12,278 nucleotides of DNA, taken from positions 1-12,278 of the forward strand of contig CAZMQF010000074.1 in NCBI GenBank assembly GCA_964568365.1, written 5' to 3'. The first letter of the stretch is position 1. Each line of letters begins with the position of its first letter. The translations under genes were made by a program, and so were the position numbers. A model generated the notes under the pieces. The model ran no database searches. It saw only the letters and a program-made list of their open reading frames with translations, and had not been told where the DNA came from. Positions 5,760 to 12,141 of this stretch are shown piece by piece. The DNA comes from CAYLMG01 sp964568365. Lineage in GTDB: Bacteria; Planctomycetota; Phycisphaerae; Sedimentisphaerales; Anaerobacaceae.

Positions 5760-7844
5760 ATGGCTGATTTCATAGTTCTCGTAAAACAGGTACCTGATGT
5801 AAAGCAGATTACCGACAATGCCTTTGACCCTGAGACCGGTACACTTATTCGTACCCGTCTGCCTTCTGTTATAAATGAGCTCGATACCCACGCGCTTGCT
5901 TTTGCAAACTATATGAAGCAGGTAAGCGGTGACAGGCAGGGCAAAATCATTGTTCTGACTATGGGACCGCCGATGGCCGAAGACGTCCTGCGATATTGCC
6001 TTGGCCGTTGTGCCGATATCGCTGTTCTGCTTACCGACAAGGCACTCGGCGGAGCCGACACCTTCGCAACGGCAAATCCTCTCGCCTTCGCCGTCAGAAA
6101 AATAGTTAAACAAATCCTGAATTCAGCCGGCGATTATTACATCGTAACAGGTATGCAGTCACTTGACGGTGACACCGCGCAGGTCCCTGCACAAATAGCA
6201 GAAGAGCTGTCAATACCCTGTATAGCCTATGTCACTGACGCCGAATTTAAAAATGACCGTTTCGAATTCACTCGTATTATAAGCGGCGGAAACCAGCTCG
6301 TTGCTGCAAAATCCGCTCCTGCCGTAGTAACCGTCGCTAAATATGAATATCCTATTTTCGCAAGTTTCGCACAGGCTCGGAGGGCGAATGCCTTAAAAAT
6401 CATACAATGGTCAGGCGATGATATAAACGCGCAGCACATCGGCGTCGCAGGCTCGAAAACTCGCGTAATACGCGTCTTCCCGCCCGGCAAAAGCAAAAGA
6501 AGCTGTCAGCAGATATACGATGTAAAAAACCTTGCCCGTACTTTAGCCCAAAGCCTCAAAGCCGATTCACAACAGCACCGAAAGGATAAGCAGGCTGCTG
6601 ACAGCTATGTTCTCCCTAAAAAACGCAAAATTTTCTATGACAGAAGCTTTGAAGCAACTGATAGCGAGAATGAAGATTTCAAAATACTCGCTGACAAATT
6701 AAAACAGCTCGGCATCCAAAGAATTGAGCAGATAGACGAATATACGAAAAAGCAGATTCTTGATACCGCCGGCGAACATTTCCACAAAAATGCTCTCGAG
6801 GATATGTTGACAGGCCTCAAATCGACCGATTCATCATACGTAGGCGAGGTCTGGGTCGTCGCCGAGCATCACGACGGAAAAATTCACCCCGCAACGTTCG
6901 AGCTTATTGGCAAGGCTCGCCGGCTCACGGATTCTCTCGAAACAAACCTCGGCGTCTGTCTGCCGGGTGACAACGTCCTCTCGATGGCCGATGATTTAAT
7001 CGCCGCTGGTGCCGACAGCATATACGTTATCGCCGATAAGCTCCTCGCCGCCTTTGACCCTGCCGTTTTCAGAAAAGCCGTTGCCGATTGCATAAAAAAA
7101 TACCAGCCGCAAATAGTCCTTTTTGCTGCAACGCCACAAGCCAGATTGCTTGCCCCGATGGTCTCGTACAGGCTCCATTGCGGCCTGACCGCTGATTGCA
7201 CCGGCCTTGATATAAGGGATAGTTCCCGTAAAGGACAAATCGGAATCCTTTTACAGACCAGGCCTGCTCTCGGCGGAAACGTTATGGCTACTATCTGCAC
7301 TAAGGACTCGAAGTCTCAGATGGCAACCGCAAGGCCGGGTGTTATGAAAAGACTCACCCCCGACCCGTCCAGGAGAGGAAAAATAATCGAGCATCGCCTC
7401 GATTTATCAGCCGATGATATAAGCCTTGAGATTATAAAAACCGAGCTTGGCACCGGCCGGGTCGATTTCGCTGCCGATATCATTGTCAGCGGCGGCAAGG
7501 GTATGCAGAATCGTGACAATTACGAGCGTCTTGTCGGTTCGCTTTGTGAAACTCTTGCTGAAAAGCTGAAAGCAAAAATTGAAAGAGGCGCCTCCAGGGC
7601 CGCCGTCGAACGGGGCTTTATCGACCGTATCCATCAGGTAGGACAGACCGGAACCTCGGTCGGGCCGAAAATCTATATCGCGCTCGGTATCTCAGGAGCC
7701 ATTCAGCATATGATTGGTGTCGCTAACAGCAAAACCATCATCGCCGTAAACAGCGACCCCGACGCCCCTATCTTCAAAAACTGCGATTACTACTTCGTCG
7801 GTAACGTCGAAGATATTATTCCAAAACTAGTTCGGAATTTATAA
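5760..7844 (+). CDS. Single-chain electron transfer flavoprotein, EtfB-EtfA fusion
   Basis: Both ETF subunits lie in one 694-residue chain, beta first. The EtfB part (residues 1 to about 265) begins FIVLVKQVPD and carries GMQSLDGDTAQVPAQIAEEL at 131-150, the nucleotide-site loop. The EtfA part begins near 362 (VGEVWVVAEHHDGKIHPATFELIGKA) and ends with the FAD-binding domain: SGGKGMQ at 577-583, GQTGTSVGPKIYIALGISGA from 628, and AVNSDPDAPIFKNCDYYFVGN from 662. Residues about 266-360 are a charged insertion with no counterpart in separate subunits that I know of. The frame opens at GTG 5706, but I choose ATG 5760 because EtfB homology starts there and the candidate promoter overlaps the earlier codon. 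ETF shuttles electrons from acyl-CoA, sarcosine-type or other flavin dehydrogenases to ETF-QO, encoded 14 nt downstream. The DGDTAQV motif resembles bifurcating ETFs rather than the mitochondrial type. Fusion is certain from the single open frame; the bifurcating role is inference. Confidence 0.93.
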   Translation: MADFIVLVKQVPDVKQITDNAFDPETGTLIRTRLPSVINELDTHALAFANYMKQVSGDRQGKIIVLTMGPPMAEDVLRYCLGRCADIAVLLTDKALGGADTFATANPLAFAVRKIVKQILNSAGDYYIVTGMQSLDGDTAQVPAQIAEELSIPCIAYVTDAEFKNDRFEFTRIISGGNQLVAAKSAPAVVTVAKYEYPIFASFAQARRANALKIIQWSGDDINAQHIGVAGSKTRVIRVFPPGKSKRSCQQIYDVKNLARTLAQSLKADSQQHRKDKQAADSYVLPKKRKIFYDRSFEATDSENEDFKILADKLKQLGIQRIEQIDEYTKKQILDTAGEHFHKNALEDMLTGLKSTDSSYVGEVWVVAEHHDGKIHPATFELIGKARRLTDSLETNLGVCLPGDNVLSMADDLIAAGADSIYVIADKLLAAFDPAVFRKAVADCIKKYQPQIVLFAATPQARLLAPMVSYRLHCGLTADCTGLDIRDSSRKGQIGILLQTRPALGGNVMATICTKDSKSQMATARPGVMKRLTPDPSRRGKIIEHRLDLSADDISLEIIKTELGTGRVDFAADIIVSGGKGMQNRDNYERLVGSLCETLAEKLKAKIERGASRAAVERGFIDRIHQVGQTGTSVGPKIYIALGISGAIQHMIGVANSKTIIAVNSDPDAPIFKNCDYYFVGNVEDIIPKLVRNL

Positions 7845-7858
7845 GTGGAATTGGTAGG

Positions 7859-9538
7859 TTGATCTTAAAAGTGTCAATAAGTAATGATTACAACAAAGTC
7901 TCAGTTCTAATTGTCGGTGCCGGGCCTGCCGGCCTGTCCGCTGCGATAAAACTAAAGCTCCTCAAGCCTGACATCGATGTTTGCATAATTGAAAAATCAG
8001 AAAAACTCGGAAATCACAATCTCTCAGGAGCATCACTCGAACCTCAGCCCCTCTTCAGCCTGCTCGATGAAGCTGCGCCTGGCTGGCAAAAAACAGACCA
8101 GGCAAGGGAAGTTTTCGCAAACAAAATCGAAAAAAGCGACCTGCTGTTTCTTCTCGGCAAAAAGCTCGCCTTTAATATCTCCCCCGCAATTAAGCTCGCA
8201 AATTTCCTAAAGCTTGGTATCGGCCAGATGATTCACAAGGGCGACTATTCTGTTTCTATAAGCATGCTGACCGCGTATCTCGGTCAAATTGCCAAAAACC
8301 TCGGCGCAGAGATTCTTACCGGCTTTGCCGCAGAGGATATTATTCTCGACGATAATGACATGACAGTCGGCGTAAAGCTCGTCGACCAGGGCCTCGACAA
8401 AAATGGTAATAAGCAGCCCAATTACGTCCCCGGCGAGATGATCAATCCTGATTTTGTTATTCTCGCCGAAGGATGTGACGGCCTGGTCACCGAAAAATTC
8501 ATCGAAAAGGCTCACCTGCAAAGGCAATCCTCGCAGCTTTTCTCCGTCGGCGTAAAGCAGCTCATAAAGGTTAGTCCCGAACAGTACGAAAGATTCACTG
8601 CCGGACGCATAGTAAAAGCTATGGGTTATCCAATTTGGACACCCGTCATCGGGCCAGCTGTTTTCGGCGGGGGGATTATTTACCCGCACCAGCCCGACTA
8701 CCTCGCCGTCGGTATGATAGCTGGTGCCGACTGGAAATATTATAACTTCAATCCGCAGGACGCTCTTACACTGTTCAAAGAGCACCGCTTCGTCAAAAAA
8801 TTCATCGACGGCGGAACAATCGTCGAAGCCGGTGCTAAATTGATTCCCGAAGGCGGCCTCTTTGCCGTCCCCACAGACCCTCAAAACGGAAATATCGGTA
8901 AAAATAACTGCCTGATAATCGGCGATAGTGCCGGCTTTGTAAATATGCTCAAGATAAAAGGCCTGCACAACGCAATCGATTCAGGCTTGCTCGCGGCGAA
9001 GGCCATCGCAGATAATCTCAGCTCCCCAGAGCACGCCGCCGATGTATATACACAATTGGTTAACTGCTCCAACATCGCCGCCGAAATGGCCTCAGCCAAA
9101 AATTTCCGACAGACCGTTGCAAAGCTCGGCCCATTGCTCGGCCTGCCCCTTTCCGTCCTTGGCCGCCTCCTGCCCAGGTTTAAAATTGAACCTGATTATA
9201 AGGCTATGAAAACAGCCGCTTATCGGCTGAAACCGAATCAGGATTTTGACAAGCAGACTTTCACCGCTATGGCAGCCACTGCGCATCGTGAAGACCAGCC
9301 GAGTCATCTGTCCATTATAGACTCACATATCTGCACTGAAAAATGCACACCAACTTTTAATAGTCCCTGCATCACTTTTTGTCCCGCCGGTGTTTATGAA
9401 ACCGTTGAATCCCAGGTCGAACCCGCCAATCCTTCTAATTGTCTGCACTGCAAAACCTGTCAGCGCAAGTGTCCCTTTGACAATATCCGCTGGACCGTCC
9501 CCGAAGGCTCCGGCGGCCCAAAATATAAAAAAATGTAA
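7859..9538 (+). CDS. Electron transfer flavoprotein-quinone oxidoreductase with cysteine-rich Fe-S tail
   Basis: It takes electrons from reduced ETF through FAD and Fe-S to membrane quinone. Residues 14-30 hold the FAD-binding VSVLIVGAGPAGLSAAI. HNLSGASLEP near 53-62, ILAEGCDG near 200 and GGLFAVPTDP lie in the FAD and quinone domains, followed by LIIGDSAGFVNMLKIKGLHNAIDSG (split here: DSAGFVN then KIKGLHNAIDSG), which is a clear ETF-QO signature. The C-terminal domain keeps CPAGVYE, NCLHCKTC and the terminal VPEGSGGPKY of the family. Eight cysteines fall within residues 492-538, where mitochondrial ETF-QO uses four for one [4Fe-4S]. The 559-residue length is normal for the family. There is no ATG near the start. 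The first candidate is TTG 7859, with GGA about 9 nt upstream, and GTG 7871 is equally plausible, with GGTAGG 12 nt upstream. The 14-nt gap to the ETF gene implies co-transcription. Confidence 0.94.
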   Translation: MILKVSISNDYNKVSVLIVGAGPAGLSAAIKLKLLKPDIDVCIIEKSEKLGNHNLSGASLEPQPLFSLLDEAAPGWQKTDQAREVFANKIEKSDLLFLLGKKLAFNISPAIKLANFLKLGIGQMIHKGDYSVSISMLTAYLGQIAKNLGAEILTGFAAEDIILDDNDMTVGVKLVDQGLDKNGNKQPNYVPGEMINPDFVILAEGCDGLVTEKFIEKAHLQRQSSQLFSVGVKQLIKVSPEQYERFTAGRIVKAMGYPIWTPVIGPAVFGGGIIYPHQPDYLAVGMIAGADWKYYNFNPQDALTLFKEHRFVKKFIDGGTIVEAGAKLIPEGGLFAVPTDPQNGNIGKNNCLIIGDSAGFVNMLKIKGLHNAIDSGLLAAKAIADNLSSPEHAADVYTQLVNCSNIAAEMASAKNFRQTVAKLGPLLGLPLSVLGRLLPRFKIEPDYKAMKTAAYRLKPNQDFDKQTFTAMAATAHREDQPSHLSIIDSHICTEKCTPTFNSPCITFCPAGVYETVESQVEPANPSNCLHCKTCQRKCPFDNIRWTVPEGSGGPKYKKM

Positions 9539-9551
9539 TAAAAAATTATAC

Positions 9552-9567
9552 TCATACACCAATACAC
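9552..9567. repeat. Two-unit echo of the 8-bp repeat
   Basis: TCATACAC (9552-9559) is followed by CAATACAC (9560-9567) and then CG. These are one-base variants of the TGATACAC/CGATACAC octamers at 4822-4877, in the same plus-strand orientation. It begins 14 nt after the ETF-QO stop. Two degenerate units could arise by chance, so relatedness is suggestive. Confidence 0.5.
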
Positions 9568-9569
9568 CG

Positions 9570-9597
9570 AAATTTTCCCCAAAGTAAAATTTTTTTG
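9570..9597 (+). terminator. Weak AT-stem terminator after ETF-QO
   Basis: AAATTTT (9570-9576) and AAAATTT (9586-9592) can pair around a 9-nt loop, followed by a short T run. The stem is entirely A/T and so is thermodynamically poor. It is the only terminator-like structure between ETF-QO and the ECF sigma gene. Confidence 0.25.
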
Positions 9598-9620
9598 TAA
9601 GTTTTTTCCTCCTCGTTGCT

Positions 9621-9632
9621 CTAATATATTAG
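9621..9632. promoter_or_regulatory. Perfect 12-bp palindrome at the ECF sigma gene start, containing a -10-like hexamer
   Basis: CTAATATATTAG is self-complementary over all 12 bases and ends 2 nt before the ATG at 9635. It contains TAATAT (9622-9627), a good -10 hexamer. No clear -35 box lies 16-18 nt upstream, and there is no Shine-Dalgarno. A -10 here would place the transcription start near the ATG, which would give a leaderless mRNA. An operator is also possible. Confidence 0.3.
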
Positions 9633-9634
9633 TT

Positions 9635-10225
9635 ATGGCCGAAAACAAGGAGATTGAGCGGGCAGGCCCGGCAGATAGTGGTATGCTCGACGATGAATTC
9701 CTGGCTGAAATCGGCAGTCAGGATAGTGTAGTCGCTCTCGAAAAAATTGTTGAGAAATATTCTGCTGATGTGGTCGGGCTCGCAAATCGTTTGCTCGGCT
9801 GGCCCGGTGATGTCGATGATGTCGTTCAGGATGTCTTTCTGGCTGTCTTCCTTAACATTAAAAAGTTCCGACGACAATCGAGCCTGAAAACCTGGCTCTT
9901 TAGAATAACAATAAACAAATGTCGCTCTCTTAAATATAAAAGAATGCTGCGATTAAGTTTTTATAGAAAAATCGCTCGGAAAGCAGCCGCGAAATCAGCC
10001 GCCGCCGATGACAGACCGATACATAGTGAAACTTCTGAACGTATTCGTCGAGCTGTAGCTGATTTACCCGTCAGGTATCGTGAGCCTGTGGTCCTGAAGT
10101 ATCTGCAGCAATTGTCAACTAAAGAGATTACAAAAATCCTTGGCATAACTGAAAATGTCCTGAACGTCAGGCTCTCGCGAGCGAGAAAAATCTTAAAACA
10201 CAAACTCATAGCTCTTATGGGGTAA
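9635..10225 (+). CDS. ECF (sigma-E-type) RNA polymerase sigma factor
   Basis: This is a two-domain ECF sigma factor of 196 residues. Region 2 (about 38-103) has YSADVVGLANRLLG, DVDDVVQDVFLAVFLNIKKF and SSLKTWLFRITINKC, the classic core-binding and -10-recognition segment. A basic, alanine-rich linker follows (about 105-130). Region 4 (about 135-190) has LPVRYREPVVLKYLQQLSTKEI and ILGITENVLNVRLSRARKIL for -35 binding. The first 35 residues are an acidic, non-conserved extension. No Shine-Dalgarno precedes the ATG at 9635, and a palindrome abuts it. It directs RNA polymerase to a small regulon, usually including its own operon, in response to envelope or oxidative signals. The next gene starts 6 nt downstream and encodes a membrane protein, fitting an ECF/anti-sigma arrangement. 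The specific ECF group is not determinable by eye. Confidence 0.93.
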   Translation: MAENKEIERAGPADSGMLDDEFLAEIGSQDSVVALEKIVEKYSADVVGLANRLLGWPGDVDDVVQDVFLAVFLNIKKFRRQSSLKTWLFRITINKCRSLKYKRMLRLSFYRKIARKAAAKSAAADDRPIHSETSERIRRAVADLPVRYREPVVLKYLQQLSTKEITKILGITENVLNVRLSRARKILKHKLIALMG

Positions 10226-10231
10226 AAAATA

Positions 10232-10807
10232 ATGACTGAAGACAAATTGCAAAACCTGCTCCGCGATATGGATAACAGCTTCGCCGCAAACCCCTCTGAC
10301 ACTCATAAGCTTGTTCGCTCAGTTCGCTCTCGAGCTGTCAGGAGAAAATATCTCAAAACTTCCCTTTCTTTCGCTGCCGCTGCTTGTCTGGTAATTGCTC
10401 TTTGTTTCGCTCTGCCGACCTTTGAAAAAGGCAAAAAACCTCTTTCACCGCAACAGCTCGCCACATTGAAGCAGGATATAAAAAACCTCAATAAAACTGC
10501 TGATGCGACATTAAAGCTCGTTACCGAGGTTATTGAGCGTCAGAATAGAATAGAGAACCTCCAGAGGCTCAACGCTCAGCTCGCCTCGTATGGCGACCCC
10601 TTGCAGGAAATTAAGGACAAGATTGACGAAACCGCCTTCGTTCTCGTTTATAACGCAGACCGCTTATACAATGAATTGGACCAGAAGGACCAGGCCGTCG
10701 AGTCTTACAAACGCGTCATTGAATTTTTCCCCGACACAACGTCAGCAGAGCTTGCAAGGCAGAGACTGTCTGAAATTCAGAAAAACAAAATCAATAACCA
10801 CATTTAA
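10232..10807 (+). CDS. Single-pass membrane protein in anti-sigma position, with coiled coil and TPR-like tail
   Basis: The 191-residue protein has a basic cytoplasmic N-terminus (about 1-41), one hydrophobic helix at about 42-62 (LSFAAAACLVIALCFALP), a predicted coiled coil at about 72-120, and a C-terminal TPR-like helical pair at about 136-185 (YNADRLYNELDQKDQAVESY, VIEFFPDTTSAELARQRLSE). By position, 6 nt after the ECF sigma stop, it is a candidate anti-sigma factor: the N-terminal cytoplasmic part would hold the sigma factor and the periplasmic part would sense. However, I do not see the zinc-type HxxxCxxC anti-sigma motif, and the cytoplasmic part is only about 40 residues, short for an anti-sigma domain. 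GGGG upstream of the ATG at 10232 can serve as a weak ribosome site. The membrane topology is well supported; the anti-sigma role is inferred from context only. Confidence 0.7.
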   Translation: MTEDKLQNLLRDMDNSFAANPSDTHKLVRSVRSRAVRRKYLKTSLSFAAAACLVIALCFALPTFEKGKKPLSPQQLATLKQDIKNLNKTADATLKLVTEVIERQNRIENLQRLNAQLASYGDPLQEIKDKIDETAFVLVYNADRLYNELDQKDQAVESYKRVIEFFPDTTSAELARQRLSEIQKNKINNHI

Positions 10808-10814
10808 ATATGAA

Positions 10815-10820
10815 AAGGAG
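10815..10820 (+). promoter_or_regulatory. Strong Shine-Dalgarno that sets the start of the exported coiled-coil gene
   Basis: AAGGAG lies 7 nt before the ATG at 10828. An in-frame ATG at 10810 lies upstream of this site and has no ribosome site of its own, so 10828 is preferred. It is the clearest Shine-Dalgarno in the operon; the ECF sigma gene has none. Confidence 0.8.
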
Positions 10821-10827
10821 ATTTATT

Positions 10828-11988
10828 ATGAATGCCAAAAAACTTTTACCTGTTCTGATTACCTTGATTTTCACTGCTTCCGCCCTCTGCCTGCCGCAGG
10901 AAGAAAAAACTGAATTATCGTATACCCGGCAGGCCAGCTGTGTTATTAGAATAGTGACAACTCCTGATATCCTGCCCTGGAACAATATAGAGGAAAGTAT
11001 TTACTCTATATTAGTAAGTTCCAATGTCGGCGGAAAGGCAGCTAAACAGACTCTCGAAATTACCCCTGGACCGCTTTTTTGGGATGTTCTAAATGTTAAT
11101 GCAATATCCAAGCCCCAGAGGTATCCTGATATTTGTGAGACTATTATTAGCTTGTCTGTCGATTTAAATGAGTCTGGCGATCCTGTTCCTGCACCTGCAG
11201 CTGAGGAATTCCTTTTCGCCCTCGTCGAAGGACTTCGTCAAAGCCTTAACAAATCCTATGAAGATTCTAAAAAAATATGGATTCAGCAGATAGCTCTTGC
11301 CGAAGAAAACTCAGATACCGCGGAATCCCGGCTTCGAAACCTGCAGGATGAGCAGTCTGTTCTTCGTCTAAAGGCAAACTTACCCGACCTTTCTCCTGAT
11401 GCTATACTGAAAGATGCAAATAACATTAAAACTCAGATTGCACAGGAAGAGTTTAATCTCAGTTCTATGGACTGGCGCCGTAATAGTGTGTTGAAACAAA
11501 TTAGATTTTTTCAAGAGAAGATTGCAAACGAAATTAATGATAATATTGTTTTGAAAGAGCTGCAAAATTTAGTGGATGTTCAGACTAAAGAGCTTGAAAG
11601 AATTCGTAAGCTTAAAGAAATAGGGGGCGAGATTTCTGATGACCAGCTTATCCAGGCCGAGGAAAAACTTGCAAAGACAAAAATCGAGCTTGCACAGAAA
11701 AAACAGCAGATTACAAACAACGCCGGAGGCAACAAAATCGACCAGCTCAAATTTCAGTTCAATAACTTTGAGATTGATAAAGCGGAGACTCTGGAAAAGA
11801 TGAAATACTTGAGCAGTCGGTTTAGCAGCACTGAAACTCTTTTGAGGCAGGCAGAACAGTACGAAATCCTCTCCTTGAAAATTCAGGTTGCCAAAAACGC
11901 TCTTAAGAACGCTCTTTATAAACTCGAAGAAACAAAGCAGCAGATTAATACGATGGCGCCCGTCGTTATACTTGTAGGCTCAGAATAA
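10828..11988 (+). CDS. Exported long coiled-coil protein of the ECF sigma operon
   Basis: The 386-residue product starts with a signal peptide: MNAKK, a hydrophobic core LLPVLITLIFTASAL at about 6-20, and probable cleavage near 19-24. Cys21 lies near a poor lipobox (SALC), so lipidation is possible but not supported. Residues about 31-130 form a mixed domain with strand-like RQASCVIRIVTT and ETIISLSVDL. Residues about 135-375 are almost entirely charged helix with heptad-like spacing, interrupted near 185-192 and 295-303, as in a bundle of long hairpins. The segment GEISDDQLIQAEEKLAKTKI recalls helical-barrel proteins such as TolC-type factors and Wzz/GumC-like coils, but no diagnostic motif fixes the family. 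It ends with a hydrophobic APVVILVG. It follows the membrane protein gene by 20 nt and should be co-transcribed with the ECF sigma factor, suggesting an envelope or periplasmic structural or sensing role. I do not recognise a named family. Confidence 0.75.
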   Translation: MNAKKLLPVLITLIFTASALCLPQEEKTELSYTRQASCVIRIVTTPDILPWNNIEESIYSILVSSNVGGKAAKQTLEITPGPLFWDVLNVNAISKPQRYPDICETIISLSVDLNESGDPVPAPAAEEFLFALVEGLRQSLNKSYEDSKKIWIQQIALAEENSDTAESRLRNLQDEQSVLRLKANLPDLSPDAILKDANNIKTQIAQEEFNLSSMDWRRNSVLKQIRFFQEKIANEINDNIVLKELQNLVDVQTKELERIRKLKEIGGEISDDQLIQAEEKLAKTKIELAQKKQQITNNAGGNKIDQLKFQFNNFEIDKAETLEKMKYLSSRFSSTETLLRQAEQYEILSLKIQVAKNALKNALYKLEETKQQINTMAPVVILVGSE

Positions 11989-12072
11989 TCATCCCTGCCC
12001 TGCTGCTTGTTTGTGATAACCGGTTTAACTTTGGCTGTCTCATCTGATATTGCACCAGCGTTTTATGAGCAT

Positions 12073-12123
12073 AAAAAAACCATTCTAATTTGCTTTTCAA
12101 CCGCAAATAGAATGGCTTTTTTT
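12073..12123. terminator. Bidirectional Rho-independent terminator between convergent genes
   Basis: CCATTCTAATTTGC (12080-12093) pairs with GCAAATAGAATGG (12103-12115) around a 9-nt loop, with one bulged A in the left arm. An A7 run flanks the left side (12073-12079) and a T7 run the right side (12117-12123), so the hairpin can terminate transcription from both directions. It lies between the ECF operon (ends 11988) and the incoming minus-strand frame (ends 12142). Confidence 0.85.
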
Positions 12124-12141
12124 CCTGCTCGTCCGGCGAGT

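Noticed and set aside
5697..6113. 138-codon minus-strand frame across the ETF promoter and gene start
   Set aside because: It overlaps the conserved EtfB N-terminus and a promoter candidate, and encodes no recognisable domain.
8207..8968. 253-codon minus-strand frame opposite ETF-QO
   Set aside because: It is antisense to a strongly conserved ETF-QO coding region and its composition is that of a shadow frame; no motif or ribosome site.
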